A stretch of DNA of 64,000 bases from CAWFZT01 sp963820415. Its GTDB lineage: Bacteria; Chloroflexota; Anaerolineae; Anaerolineales; Anaerolineaceae. The notes beneath the pieces are model-generated. The model saw only the letters and a list, made by a program, of their open reading frames with translations. It searched no databases and was not told where the DNA came from. The stretch spans positions 248,001-312,000 of the forward strand of contig CAWFZT010000004.1 in NCBI GenBank assembly GCA_963820415.1. The letters run 5' to 3'. The stretch's first letter is position 1. Every line of letters begins with the position of its first letter. This document shows positions 1-8,697 of this stretch, piece by piece. Made by a program: the position numbers and the translations under genes.

Positions 1-945
1 AGTATCGTTTTTGGAGCCGGTATATTTGCGGTATGGCGATTTGTTATTAAAAGGATTGCCCTGATTTCCGGTATATGGACCATGCTGAAGTTCCACCCGA
101 CCGTCATCCGTCGCCATCAGATTGTACCAGAGCAGGGTTAGCACCGTATTCAAGGTGGATCCACTCCGATCCATGACGCTGATCGGAGCTTTGGTCACAT
201 TCAAAAGCTGCGAGATGGTCGTTGCTGGGGCGGTTTGGACGGCTGCAATGACCGTGGTCTGCAACGGGCCGGGAGTTTCTTTTGGCTCAGGTGGAAATGG
301 TCCATAAGTAATGGTGGTGGGATACGTGCTCCATTGGTTGGGTAGGGAAGCAGGGATATTAATAGCGGTAGGGGCAAGTTTACCGGGGAAGAAATAATCG
401 AAGACGATGCGGAAATCTGTCCAGTAATCCACTTGCTTGACAAAGTCCCCTATTGGGCCACACAAGGCCAGACCGCCATTAATGATAGAAGAATTTTGTT
501 CGGTGACCAGGGTGGTTACCAGACCGCCTTCAGACGCGCCAACCACAAAAACTTTGCGGGTGGGGTAATACGTTTGGAAGTATTGGATCAAACCGAGAAT
601 ATCCTGGACGCCTTCGAGGACCGCCAGGCCAGTTTTCCGGTAGCTGGTGGTAGCAAAAGCGAAGTGGAGACTGTTCACCAGACCGGGAATGGTGGTGCCA
701 TCCGAAAGGACTAATTCATCGTAGGGAATATTGACTGGCAGGCGTGGGTCCATATATCCATGGGCGAAAACAATCAGGTCGCCATTCCAGGATGCAGGCA
801 TGCAAATCAGATAGACTTCTGCAGTGCTGTTTGGGTTGAAAGGCACACAATTGGTGAAAGGTAAACTATTGGCCTTTACGGTAGAAACCGGGATTAAGGC
901 TATCAACATTACCAGAATGACAGTTATCCGGATAATTTTGGACAT
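1..945 (-). CDS. Secreted alpha/beta hydrolase, C-terminus cut by window edge
   Basis: The minus-strand frame is open from an ATG at 945 to base 1 (315 codons, no stop), so the 3' end lies outside the window. A GGAGAAG ribosome site precedes the ATG. The first ~25 residues form a signal peptide (MSKIIRITVILVMLIALIPV, then an AxA-like site). The mature part has an alpha/beta-hydrolase look: a strand followed by FAHGY (oxyanion-hole region, ~residue 62) and the nucleophile elbow GASEGG (~residue 139) with Ser as probable nucleophile. The acid and His are not identified. It is probably an exported esterase or peptidase-like hydrolase; the substrate is unknown. Confidence 0.75.
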   Translation of the reverse strand, partial: MSKIIRITVILVMLIALIPVSTVKANSLPFTNCVPFNPNSTAEVYLICMPASWNGDLIVFAHGYMDPRLPVNIPYDELVLSDGTTIPGLVNSLHFAFATTSYRKTGLAVLEGVQDILGLIQYFQTYYPTRKVFVVGASEGGLVTTLVTEQNSSIINGGLALCGPIGDFVKQVDYWTDFRIVFDYFFPGKLAPTAINIPASLPNQWSTYPTTITYGPFPPEPKETPGPLQTTVIAAVQTAPATTISQLLNVTKAPISVMDRSGSTLNTVLTLLWYNLMATDDGRVELQHGPYTGNQGNPFNNKSPYRKYTGSKNDT

Positions 946-1554
946 TTTGGCTTCTCCTTCTATTTGGATTGGAAGATTAAAATGAGAATTTTAAATTGAA
1001 AAACTAACCCTGCCATATCCCTCCTTTTATTATCACTAAAATATGAGAAATCCTTAAACTCTCTTAGCACGGTCGCCAGGTGATTACAAGATAGAGCTTG
1101 GCAGGAAAAACCCCCTGCAAGGCGACGTGCAGGCCTTAAAATCTTGAGTTGGCATTACTCTTGCAACCTAATCGAGTGTTTGCTTTACCAGTGAAATGAT
1201 TGCTCGCCAGCGATTGTGACCGGGCTGTAACAGCCAGGAGGGGTGATAATAAATCTTTATGATGTCAGTCAAAATTCTTTCCACCATAGGATAGGATCTT
1301 TTCTTAACCACATCCTCAGCGTGCTGGGTTTTATTATTTTCTGGGCCTTTATGTTTGCCTTGTTGACCTGCCCTTCCTGGCTGCCACCCCTGGTGGATAA
1401 AATCCATTAGAGAAATCCTCTTTTTCATTTTCGGCCAGCATGGAAGGCTGGCGTTTTTGATTCTTACTGCCAACATGGTAGTCTGTCAGGCAAGCCCGAC
1501 TTCCGGATTGTACAAGGAATAGCCAGTTATCTTTATGGCTGGTAAAGCGCAGGC
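946..1554. other. Intergenic region without a recognisable gene
   Basis: About 600 bases upstream of the hydrolase (minus) and of the broken ABC gene (plus). I find no convincing coding frame. A short hydrophobic plus-strand stretch around 1310-1410 could be a decayed membrane segment, in keeping with the gene remnants that follow. No RNA gene or repeat is recognised. Confidence 0.4.
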
Positions 1555-1857
1555 ATGAAAAAATCCATGCTGTATCCGCATCCCACCGGGTTCCAAAACG
1601 GGGAAATTCAAGCCAACGATCAGCCTCTTTTACGCATCGCTGGCCTGTGCAAGCGTTACAAGGAGGGTGGCCAAATGCGGCAAGTGCTCGAAAGCGCCAG
1701 CCTCGAGGTGCTTAACGGGGAGTTTATCGCTATTCTGGGCAAGAGCGGCAGTGGTAAGACCACCCTGCTCAATCTGATCAGCTATTTCCACCGCCCAGGA
1801 GCTGACTGCTACGACCGGTTATTTGAGCCGCATCGACCTTATCCTGCCTGCGGGTAA
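1555..1857 (+). pseudogene. ABC transporter ATPase, N-terminal fragment
   Basis: Residues ~24-80 match the start of a LolD/MacB-type ABC ATPase: LLRIAGLCKRYKEGG, a VLNGEFIAILG strand and a perfect Walker A, GKSGSGKTTLLNLI. Homology ends directly after Walker A. The Q-loop, signature motif, Walker B and H-loop are all absent, and the frame ends in unrelated residues. The family is about 220-250 residues, so three quarters is missing. The next frames hold a permease remnant and an AttH-like remnant, so this is probably what is left of an Att/MacB-type export operon after internal deletions. It cannot be a working ATPase. Confidence 0.8.
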
Positions 1858-1924
1858 CCCCCAAAAACTGAGAGCGCTGCAAAACCGGCTGCCGCAGGGT
1901 TTGTTGGTGACGACTAATCTCTGA
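1802..1924 (+). pseudogene. MacB/FtsX-type permease fragment (extracytoplasmic domain)
   Basis: In the frame shifted from the ABC fragment, codons 1802-1921 read GYLSRIDLILPAGNPQKLRA followed by LQNRLPQG and end in TGA. This resembles the extracytoplasmic core domain of FtsX/MacB-like permeases, where a conserved RIDL strand is followed by a helix and a loop. It has no start codon, no membrane segments and only ~40 codons. Its position just after a truncated ABC ATPase suggests one deletion fused the ATPase start to the middle of the permease. The identification rests on a short motif. Confidence 0.5.
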
Positions 1925-1928
1925 TCAG

Positions 1929-2059
1929 GAGCTCAACCTGTCGATTATTTATTGGGAAGGCGCCGTGCAGATCACCGGGAGAAGCATGGAGCCCAAATCT
2001 ACGGCAATGGGTACGTCAAGCTGACCGGGTACGCTCAAAGTCTGGTGGGGAATTTCTAG
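1929..2059 (+). pseudogene. AttH/CrtC-like lipocalin domain, C-terminal remnant
   Basis: Two adjacent frames together give the end of an AttH/carotenoid-hydratase-like (lipocalin-fold) protein: IIYWEGAVQITG in one frame, then after a small shift GNGYVKLTGYAQSLVGNF and a TAG. The pattern of a W/YEGAV strand followed by G-GYVELTGYA is typical of that family's C-terminus. AttH genes commonly accompany Att-type ABC permeases, which fits the two preceding fragments. At least one frameshift and loss of the N-terminal ~300 residues make it non-functional. Confidence 0.55.
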
Positions 2060-2061
2060 AT

Positions 2062-2436
2062 ATTATCGTGCGCACGTTGGCAGAATGTGGCCCATCTGTC
2101 GCCCTCCATTATTTTTGCCAGGCAGAAAAGGCTTGCAAAGTCCTGGAAGAAATCCGTCCTTTTAGCGCTCGTTACATGACGGTACAGGCTGACGTGACCG
2201 CTGCGGCTCAGGTCCAGGCCATGAAGGAAAAAGTCACCGTGCAGAATTATCCTAACCCGGCTGCCTACGTTTCCGGAAAAATGGGCATGGATGGTGTGCT
2301 GCGCGTGCTGGCGCGTGAAATTGGCGAGCAACAGAGCACGGTCAACCAGGTGGCGTTCCTGGCCACTGACCTGTCCGGTTTTATCAGCGGAGCGTTTTTC
2401 CCGCTCAGCGGCGGAACGGTGATGACGGCCATCTAG
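2062..2436 (+). pseudogene. Short-chain dehydrogenase (SDR) with internal deletions
   Basis: Pieces of a classical SDR are recognisable in order: RTLAECGPSVALHY (helix and strand after the missing Rossmann glycine motif), a D-V-T segment after the third strand, YVSGK (the YxxxK active site) followed by the usual helix, and the C-terminal FLATDLSGFISGAFFPLSGG strand. Missing are the N-terminal GxxxGxG, the NNAG strand, the catalytic Ser strand and much of the region after YxxxK. About 125 residues remain of a family norm near 250. There is no ribosome site. It is the fourth consecutive gene relic on this strand. Confidence 0.7.
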
Positions 2437-2447
2437 TTTGCTCAAGC

Positions 2448-3425
2448 CTAAGGCAGATCTTCGCCTCTGCCGGAATTAAACAAACGGTACCATTCCTCCC
2501 GATCCAGCTCGACCTGGTCGCCCCGGCAAGCGGCGGCAATGCGCTCGGGGTTGGTGGTGCCGATGATCGGTTGGATCTTGGCCGGATGGCGCAGGATCCA
2601 GGCGATCAGAATGGCTTCTCCACTGACGCCTTTCTGTTTGGCCATTTGCGCCACCAGGGTGGCCGTCTTGACCACGTGAGGGGCCGGATGCTCTTCCTTC
2701 CGCCCGGTCAGCTTGCCCCAAGCCAGGGATCCCCAGGTCTGCAGGGTGATGTTATGCTGGCGGCAGTACTCGATGGTGCCTTCGTTACGGGTCAGTTTGG
2801 GGTTTTCCTGGTTGAAGACAATGCCTTCATCCAGCAGATGGGTGTGGATCAGGTTGAAGGCCACCTGGTTGGCGACCAGGGGCTGGTCCACAAATTTCCG
2901 TAGCAGCTCGATTTCTGCGGCGGTATGGTTGCTCACCCCAAACTCGCGCACTTTGCCGGCCTGGTGCAGCTCGTGGAAAGCTTGTGCCACTTCCTCAGGT
3001 TCAACCAGCGCATCCGGCCGGTGCAGGAGCAGCACGTCCAGGTAGTCAGTTTTCAAGCGTTTCAGGCTGCCTTCCACCGTTTCGAGGATGTGTTCGTAGC
3101 TGAAATCGAAGCGCTGGGGTGAATCGGGATGCGGATCGCCTTCGAAACGGATGCCGCACTTGGATTGTAAGAGTATTTTTTCGCGTAAAGATGGCACTTC
3201 TTGCCAGATCGAAGAGAAAACCTCTTCGGATTTGCCGCGGCAGTAAATGTCGGCATGATCGAAGAAGTTGATCCCCTGGTCGAGGGCGGCGCGGATGCTG
3301 CGCATGGCATCCTTACGGGTTTGTTCAGTCAGGGGCGAAGTATCCCAGCTTCCGCCCAGGGGCATGCAGCCGTAACCGATGCGCGTCACGTGTAAATCAG
3401 ACTTGCCAAGTGTAATAGTTTTCAT
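2448..3425 (-). CDS. Aldo/keto reductase
   Basis: A full-length 325-residue AKR-superfamily protein, a TIM-barrel NAD(P)H-dependent carbonyl reductase. The catalytic tetrad is visible: D56 and Y61 in FFDHADIY, K89 in LLQSKCG, H135 in LLLHRPD. The C-terminal cofactor region PIIGTTNPERIAA is present. It is closest in style to YdhF-type oxidoreductases. The start has a good upstream GGAG. It is monocistronic, with a relic region on one side and a membrane sulfatase-like gene on the other. The natural substrate cannot be deduced. Confidence 0.9.
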   Translation of the reverse strand: MKTITLGKSDLHVTRIGYGCMPLGGSWDTSPLTEQTRKDAMRSIRAALDQGINFFDHADIYCRGKSEEVFSSIWQEVPSLREKILLQSKCGIRFEGDPHPDSPQRFDFSYEHILETVEGSLKRLKTDYLDVLLLHRPDALVEPEEVAQAFHELHQAGKVREFGVSNHTAAEIELLRKFVDQPLVANQVAFNLIHTHLLDEGIVFNQENPKLTRNEGTIEYCRQHNITLQTWGSLAWGKLTGRKEEHPAPHVVKTATLVAQMAKQKGVSGEAILIAWILRHPAKIQPIIGTTNPERIAAACRGDQVELDREEWYRLFNSGRGEDLP

Positions 3426-3502
3426 ACGTCTCCTTTAAATTAAGAATTTTTTCCGGGGGAACCATTGTGTTTATCCCCGTTCATCTTTGGTTCCCCTCTT
3501 CT

Positions 3503-5098
3503 TTATTTGGTCGGGCAGCTTGGCGGGACAATCTTGTATCCCCTGGGATATTTCCCATCCAGCAGCAGGGATTGGTCTGGCAGCAGCGGGAGATGTTCTC
3601 CGAAATAGGTGTCGAAGACGATACGGAAGGTGTTCACCGAGGTCATCGAAGGATAGACCATCGCTTTGCCATTGTCCGGAAAATAATATGCCTGAAAATT
3701 TTTAACCTTCACCTGTCCTTCACCATAGGCATGGTCGCTCTGCAGGATAATAACCGGCGGTATGCTGGATCTGCTCAAGATAGTCTGGACGATTTCAATC
3801 AGGCGCGAATTGAGATAAAGCACCTGGTCATGGTAACCAACTGTGTCATCGCGCGCCTCCATACGGAACTCTCCGGTGGGGGTGAACACGAACGGTTGGT
3901 GGGTGACCAGGATGTGGGCATAGATAAATTTCTTACCTGGAATGTCGGGGATTTTGCTCAGGCTTTCCAACTGGAACAAGTGATTCTGATACTGGTGGTA
4001 ATTGCGCCCCGCCAGAGGGCTGCTGTCGGGGTTGAGGCTGCTGGGGCTGACCAACCAGACCACGAAAGCCGGCACTTTGGCCGAATTGGCCGGGTCGAAC
4101 TCCAGCCATTCCACCAACACACGCGCCATGGTGGTGTCGATAAACATCTGCTGGAAATTGAGCGTTTCGATTTTTTCCCCGGGATCGGTGGAAGTTTCGG
4201 CATCCAGGTACACGTCCGAATCGGGCATGTCGATAAAGAGATAGGGTGATTTGTAGGAGATAAACTTATACCCCAGCGCCTGGAATTTCTTGCGCACTAG
4301 GCTGGAGGTGACCACTGGAGTGAGCAGGTATTCACGGCCGCCGCTGGTAAGCTGTGGGTAGGTGAAGCCGAGTTTGTCCAGGTAATCCATATTCAGATTG
4401 GCGGCCAATGAGGTTTCGGTATCGGTATAATTGCTCTGGCCGCACTCAGGGATGACGAAACCCATTTGTTTCAGCTTATCCAGGAAAGGTTGGTTATCGA
4501 CGCCAAAATCTCGCATCCTATCCACACGGCTATACCCATCCAGAAGGAAATAATATACATCCCGGCCTGAATTTGAGGCGGTTGGGACGGCAGCCGGGGT
4601 GACCCGTACCTGCGTAGCCTGTGAAGCCAGACCGCGCCTGGCCGCCGCCACGCCAATCTGCAGGCCTGTCAGCGCCAGCAGGAGGGCGAGCACGATATTC
4701 AGTGCCTGGGTGGCGTTCTTGAAATCCGACCTGTACCGCAGGATCAGCACCGTCGCCAGGATTCCAATCCCCAGCCAAAGTGGCAAGAAAAAGCGGTGGC
4801 GGCCGGCCAGAAACCCGGATACCTGCAGGTTATCGACCAGGGCGAACAGGTGCCCGTAGGTGAAAAATAAGACCAGCCAGACAAAGCTGACTATAGCAGC
4901 CCTTTGCAGCGGGCGCACGACCAGCCAGGTCAATAAAAAGACGATAGCCGTAAAAGCCAGCGAGATCAGAAGCGAGCGCGGGGCCACGTAACCCGGCACC
5001 TGGATGAAATTAACCATCCAGAGGAAAAGCACCGGGTAAATGCCTGTAAACAATATGTAGAATGGGATACAGTTAACAATAAATTGTATTTTTTTCAT
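3503..5098 (-). CDS. Membrane-anchored sulfatase/alkaline-phosphatase-fold protein
   Basis: 531 residues. The first ~150 hold four or five hydrophobic segments, followed by a long extracytoplasmic domain. That domain begins with DVYYFLLDGYSR, the metal-binding Asp strand of the alkaline phosphatase superfamily. It continues with SNYTDTETSLAANLNM (nucleophile region with Thr/Ser candidates) and ends with HILVTHQPF and LQSDHAYG, where the metal-binding D and H lie. The architecture resembles LtaS/EptA-like phosphoglycerol or phosphoethanolamine transferases. The canonical sulfatase C/S-x-P-x-R motif is not seen, so a transferase or phosphodiesterase role on surface glycans is more likely than sulfate release. 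Confidence 0.7.
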   Translation of the reverse strand: MKKIQFIVNCIPFYILFTGIYPVLFLWMVNFIQVPGYVAPRSLLISLAFTAIVFLLTWLVVRPLQRAAIVSFVWLVLFFTYGHLFALVDNLQVSGFLAGRHRFFLPLWLGIGILATVLILRYRSDFKNATQALNIVLALLLALTGLQIGVAAARRGLASQATQVRVTPAAVPTASNSGRDVYYFLLDGYSRVDRMRDFGVDNQPFLDKLKQMGFVIPECGQSNYTDTETSLAANLNMDYLDKLGFTYPQLTSGGREYLLTPVVTSSLVRKKFQALGYKFISYKSPYLFIDMPDSDVYLDAETSTDPGEKIETLNFQQMFIDTTMARVLVEWLEFDPANSAKVPAFVVWLVSPSSLNPDSSPLAGRNYHQYQNHLFQLESLSKIPDIPGKKFIYAHILVTHQPFVFTPTGEFRMEARDDTVGYHDQVLYLNSRLIEIVQTILSRSSIPPVIILQSDHAYGEGQVKVKNFQAYYFPDNGKAMVYPSMTSVNTFRIVFDTYFGEHLPLLPDQSLLLDGKYPRGYKIVPPSCPTK

Positions 5099-5207
5099 TT
5101 TTTTAGAGGTGAAAGTCGAATGCCTCCATTCTACCGCGCATCTGTGTCACTTTCGGGGTGATTCGGCTGGAATAAAATAGAGAAAATGACTAAATAGAAT
5201 TTTAACG

Positions 5208-5223
5208 ATTATCATCATTATCG
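5208..5223. promoter_or_regulatory. Possible Fur-box-like AT-rich site
   Basis: GATTATCATCATTATC (complement GATAATGATGATAATC) lies 15 bases upstream of the ferredoxin -35 box and resembles the GATAAT-type hexamers bound by Fur-family repressors. An iron-responsive site before an iron-sulfur protein would be sensible. The match is imperfect and based on inspection only. Confidence 0.25.
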
Positions 5224-5237
5224 GTGATGTTTGTCAA

Positions 5238-5266
5238 TTGACACTGCCTCTCCAATATAGTATTTT
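5238..5266 (+). promoter_or_regulatory. Sigma-70-type promoter of the ferredoxin gene
   Basis: TTGACA at 5238-5243 and TATTTT at 5261-5266 with a 17-base spacer. The predicted start is ~40 bases before the ferredoxin ATG at 5315. Confidence 0.5.
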
Positions 5267-5314
5267 TTATCTTGTTTGCAAGAAAGCTCGAATATCTTTC
5301 TGGAGGATTATTTT

Positions 5315-5503
5315 ATGGCTATGAAGATTTTGGACGATTGCATCGCTTGCGGCGCCTGCCTGACCGAATGCCCCACCAATTCGATCACCGAAGATACCCC
5401 GATTTACGTGATCGATACGAAGACCTGCGTGGAGTGCGTCGGGCATTATGACAGCCCTCAGTGTGTATCGGTCTGCCCGGTCGAGTGCATCGTCAAGGCG
5501 TAG
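5315..5503 (+). CDS. 2[4Fe-4S] ferredoxin, YfhL/Allochromatium type
   Basis: 62 residues starting at MAMKIL, chosen because TGGAGGA lies 8 bases upstream; a longer frame from 5276 would include the ribosome site. Cluster I is C9-C12-C15-C19. Cluster II is C38-C41-C50-C54, with eight residues between the second and third Cys as in Allochromatium-type ferredoxins (extra C58). It is a soluble low-potential electron carrier. Its own promoter and terminator make it monocistronic. In this genome it could supply electrons to the NuoEFG-Nfn module 2 kb downstream, which is an inference from proximity. Confidence 0.92.
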   Translation: MAMKILDDCIACGACLTECPTNSITEDTPIYVIDTKTCVECVGHYDSPQCVSVCPVECIVKA

Positions 5504-5531
5504 AACTGGATTCCGCCACAACTGATTTAAG

Positions 5532-5562
5532 GACGCCTCCTCCCTTGGGGGTGTCTTTGTTT
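5532..5562 (+). terminator. Rho-independent terminator after ferredoxin
   Basis: A nine-base-pair stem (GACGCCTCC with GGGGGTGTC, two G-U pairs), six-base loop, followed by TTTGTTT, 29 bases after the ferredoxin stop. Confidence 0.8.
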
Positions 5563-5586
5563 AATTTCTTGACACTGGAGCTGTAA

Positions 5587-7164
5587 ATGGAATCACCCAC
5601 CTCCCCTCCCTACGTCTTATGCCTGGATGGCGGCACGGAAAGTATCCGCGCCGGAATTTTCGACCGTTCCGGCAGCTTATTGTCTGCCTCTTCCAGCGCG
5701 TACCCCACTCGTTTTCCAAAATCTGGTTGGGCTGAACAGGACCCTGGTGAATGGTGGGCCGCTGCCGTCTGGGCGGTGAAAGACTGCCTGGCCATGGCTC
5801 CCGTCCGTGCCGCTGATATCCGCGGCCTCTCGCTGGATGCTACCACCTGTACCTTGTTGGCTCTCGGGGCGGATATGCAGCCCTTGCTCCCGGCGCTCCT
5901 GTGGGTAGATGTGCGCGCTGCCAGCCAGGCGGCGCGCATCTTTGCCACCGCGCACGCCCACCCGGCCCTGGCGTACAGCCCAGCCGGCTGCAACGCCGAA
6001 TGGATGCTCAGCAAAGCGCTCTGGCTGGCTGAAAATGAACCTGATCTGTATGCTCGCACGGCTCACTTTATCGAGTACACCGATTGGCTGGTCTACCAGC
6101 TCACGGGTAAGCTGGTGCTCAACCTCAACACAGTTACCCAGCGCTGGTACTACAACCAGCGCACTTGGAAATTCCCATCCAGCTTGTACGACCAGTTGGG
6201 TATCCCGGATTTAATCGCCAAGATTCCGCAGGAGGTAGTCCCTGCTGGCCAGGCAATCGGACCACTGCGTCCAGAAGTGGCGCGTACCCTGGGACTAAGC
6301 GAGACAACCATCGTCTATCAGGGAGGAGGGGACGCCTTCATCGGCCTTTTAGGTTTGAACGTCACCCGGCCTGGAAAAATCGGTCTGATCACCGGGTCGT
6401 CAAACGTCCTGGCCGGTTTTGCCGCTGAGGAATTCCACCATCCCAGCCTGTACGGCGCATTTCCGGATGCGGTGGTACCCGGGTTGTTCCTGGTCGAAGC
6501 CGGCCAATCTTCGACCGGAGCCAACCTGGCCTGGTTCAAACGCACTTTTGCCCAGGACTTGCCGGATGGCTTGGCCTACCAGATGCTCGACAGTGAAGCG
6601 GCTTCTGTTCTTCCGGGTGCAGGTGGGTTGGTGGCATTGGATTATCTTCAGGGCAACCGCACACCTTACACCGACTCGCAAGCGCGCGGGGCTTTATGGG
6701 GTCTCTCCCTTTCTTCCAGCCGCGGGCAGGTCTTCCGGGCGTTGATGGAAAGTATCGCATTTGGCAGCCGCCTGATCCTGGAATCGCTGGCGGTAAACGG
6801 CTGCCCTGTAGAGCAAATTTACGCCTGCGGAGGGGCCACGTACAGCGATCTGTTCATGCAGATTTATGCGGATATTTGCGGGATACCTATTTCTGTGGTG
6901 AAAGTGGCTGACGCGCCCCTGATGGGAGACGCGGTGCTGGCGTTTACCGGTCTGGGAGTATATACGGACCTGGCCGCCGCAGCCGAAGCCATGGTCAAAT
7001 TCGACCGGCATTACCTCCCTAATCTGGAGCTCAGCCAGGAATACCAGTTTTATTTTGAGCTTTACAAAGACACCTACCATCAATTGAAAGACCTGATGCA
7101 CCGGCTTTCCGAGCACCTGCTAGAGTCGGAAGGTGATAAGCCTCCCTTGCGAAGGTTTTCCTAA
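5587..7164 (+). CDS. FGGY-family carbohydrate kinase
   Basis: 525 residues, the usual length for sugar kinases of the xylulokinase/gluconokinase group. The N-terminal phosphate-binding motif CLDGGTESIRAGIFD is followed by SLDATTCT and LLWVDVRA. GGGDAFIG near residue 249 carries the probable catalytic base Asp. The C-terminal actin-like half contains ACGGATYSDLFMQIYADICG. It phosphorylates a sugar or polyol with ATP in the cytoplasm; sequence alone does not fix the substrate. It stands alone between the ferredoxin terminator and the convergent nfn operon, so no pathway partners are visible. Confidence 0.88.
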   Translation: MESPTSPPYVLCLDGGTESIRAGIFDRSGSLLSASSSAYPTRFPKSGWAEQDPGEWWAAAVWAVKDCLAMAPVRAADIRGLSLDATTCTLLALGADMQPLLPALLWVDVRAASQAARIFATAHAHPALAYSPAGCNAEWMLSKALWLAENEPDLYARTAHFIEYTDWLVYQLTGKLVLNLNTVTQRWYYNQRTWKFPSSLYDQLGIPDLIAKIPQEVVPAGQAIGPLRPEVARTLGLSETTIVYQGGGDAFIGLLGLNVTRPGKIGLITGSSNVLAGFAAEEFHHPSLYGAFPDAVVPGLFLVEAGQSSTGANLAWFKRTFAQDLPDGLAYQMLDSEAASVLPGAGGLVALDYLQGNRTPYTDSQARGALWGLSLSSSRGQVFRALMESIAFGSRLILESLAVNGCPVEQIYACGGATYSDLFMQIYADICGIPISVVKVADAPLMGDAVLAFTGLGVYTDLAAAAEAMVKFDRHYLPNLELSQEYQFYFELYKDTYHQLKDLMHRLSEHLLESEGDKPPLRRFS

Positions 7165-7198
7165 GCGCCTGGCCGTAAACCCTGATGCCTTCGCAAGG
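7145..7198. repeat. Inverted repeat between convergent genes
   Basis: CCTTGCGAAGG (7145-7155) and its exact complement CCTTCGCAAGG (7188-7198) bracket the end of the sugar kinase gene and face the 3' end of the Nfn operon. It may form a long hairpin in both transcripts and act as a bidirectional end signal. There is no long T-run. Confidence 0.45.
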
Positions 7199-7240
7199 TT
7201 GCCAACCAGGATCCAAACCTGGCAAAGGGTAAGCTGCCTC

Positions 7241-8653
7241 TCACCAGGCCCCAGGTTTCGTCAGGTATTGATGGATCGAGTTGGCGGCCTTGCGTCCTGC
7301 GCCCATCGCCAGGATGACAGTGGCTGCTCCGGTGGTAATATCGCCTCCGGCCCACACCCGTTCCCTGGAGGTCTTGCCGGTCTGCTCATCGACGAGGATG
7401 TTGCCTTTTTCCCCGATGGCAATCCCTGGGGAAGTCGCCGGGATCAACGGATTGGGGCTGTTACCGATGGCGTGGATGACGCAGTCGAAGGTCTGGGTGA
7501 AATTGGAACCTTTTATCGGGATCGGGCTGCGCCGGCTGGATTCATCCGCATCGCCCAGTTCCATGTGGATGCATTCCAGGGCACAGACGCGGCTATTTTC
7601 ATCTCCCAGGCTGCGCACTGGCAAGGTCAGAAACCTGAATTCTACGCCTTCTTCTTCGGCATTTTCAATTTCTTCCAGGCGGGCGGGCAATTCGGCGCGT
7701 GAACGCCTATACAGGACGGTGGCTTCAGCCCCCAGGCGCAGAGCTGTCCTGGCGCAGTCCATCGCCACGTTACCGCCCCCCAGGATCGCTACTCGCTTAT
7801 GTGTTTTCACCGGCGTGGGGGTCTGGGGATATAAGAACCCTTTCATCAGGTAGATGCGCGTCAGGTATTCGTTGGCCGAGTACACCCCGTTCAGATTATT
7901 CCCAGGCATTTCCATAAACCAGGGCAGGCCGGCGCCGGTGCTGATGAAGCAAGCATCAAATTCCTCGAGCAGTCTGTCCACTGTGCGGGTTTTGCCAACC
8001 ACGTAATCGACTTTCATTTCAACGCCCAACCTTCTCAGGTAGTCGATTTCACCGTCCACGATGCGTTTGGGCAGGCGAAATTCTGGGATCCCGTAAGAAA
8101 GTACGCCGCCCATCTTGTGCAGCGCTTCCAGGATCGTTACCCTATGCCCGTATTTAACCAGGTCTGCCGCAGCCGTCAGGCCGGCCGGGCCGCCGCCCAC
8201 GATTGCCACCTTTTTACCGCTGGGCGCGGGAAGGGCAGGCAGTTCCACATAGGATTGAGCGGCTTCCCAATCACCCAGGAAGCGTTCCAGTCGCCCAATG
8301 GCAATTTGTCCGCCGCGTTTAATAAGGGCGCAGGTTTTTTCACACTGTTCTTCCTGCGGGCAGATCCTGCCGCAAACCGATGGCAAGGCATTTTTCTGCT
8401 TGAGAATGCGCGCCCCCTGGGCAAAATCACCCTGCGCAACCGCCTGGATAAATTCAGGGATGCTGACCTGCACCGGGCAGGTGGGCACGCACAAGGGCTT
8501 TTTACACTGCAGGCAGCGCCTGGCCTCTTCAACCGCCAGCTCGGGAGTATAGCCCAAGGCTACTTCGTTAAAGTTGTGGCTGCGTATCTCCGGAGCTTGC
8601 TTGGGCATTTCTCTGCGCCGCAGGTCGATTTTTTTCGGGGTTGTCTCAGGCAT
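7241..8653 (-). CDS. nfnB: NfnB-like FAD/NAD(P) oxidoreductase (glutamate synthase small-subunit type)
   Basis: 470 residues. The N-terminal double-cubane domain has CLQCKKPLCVPTCP and CGRICPQEEQCEKTC. It is followed by an FAD dinucleotide fold (VAIVGGGPAGLTAAADL), the MGGVLSYGIPEFRLPK substrate-side motif and a second Rossmann fold for NAD(P)H (VAILGGGNVAMDCAR). This is the architecture of GltD and of NfnB, the bifurcating-FAD subunit of NADH-dependent ferredoxin:NADP oxidoreductase. The gene lies directly after an NfnA-like gene and after NuoEFG-like genes, which favours Nfn over glutamate synthase; no gltB is present. It probably carries the bifurcating flavin joining NADPH, NADH and ferredoxin pools. 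Confidence 0.85.
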   Translation of the reverse strand: MPETTPKKIDLRRREMPKQAPEIRSHNFNEVALGYTPELAVEEARRCLQCKKPLCVPTCPVQVSIPEFIQAVAQGDFAQGARILKQKNALPSVCGRICPQEEQCEKTCALIKRGGQIAIGRLERFLGDWEAAQSYVELPALPAPSGKKVAIVGGGPAGLTAAADLVKYGHRVTILEALHKMGGVLSYGIPEFRLPKRIVDGEIDYLRRLGVEMKVDYVVGKTRTVDRLLEEFDACFISTGAGLPWFMEMPGNNLNGVYSANEYLTRIYLMKGFLYPQTPTPVKTHKRVAILGGGNVAMDCARTALRLGAEATVLYRRSRAELPARLEEIENAEEEGVEFRFLTLPVRSLGDENSRVCALECIHMELGDADESSRRSPIPIKGSNFTQTFDCVIHAIGNSPNPLIPATSPGIAIGEKGNILVDEQTGKTSRERVWAGGDITTGAATVILAMGAGRKAANSIHQYLTKPGAW

Positions 8654-8697
8654 TGGTCAGGTCCATAGTGGGCATGTTTAATCAGAAGAACCGGTAT

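Noticed and set aside
1168..1476. Minus-strand 102-codon frame in the intergenic region
   Set aside because: No ribosome site, biased composition without domain resemblance, and no coding character.
3467..4249. Long plus-strand frame opposite the sulfatase-like gene
   Set aside because: It is the antisense shadow of a protein with clear membrane and catalytic motifs; no domain or ribosome site.
7145..7198. Inverted repeat as another copy of the palindromic family
   Set aside because: Its arms (CCTTGCGAAGG) share no sequence with the family arms and resemble more the terminator at 50820.
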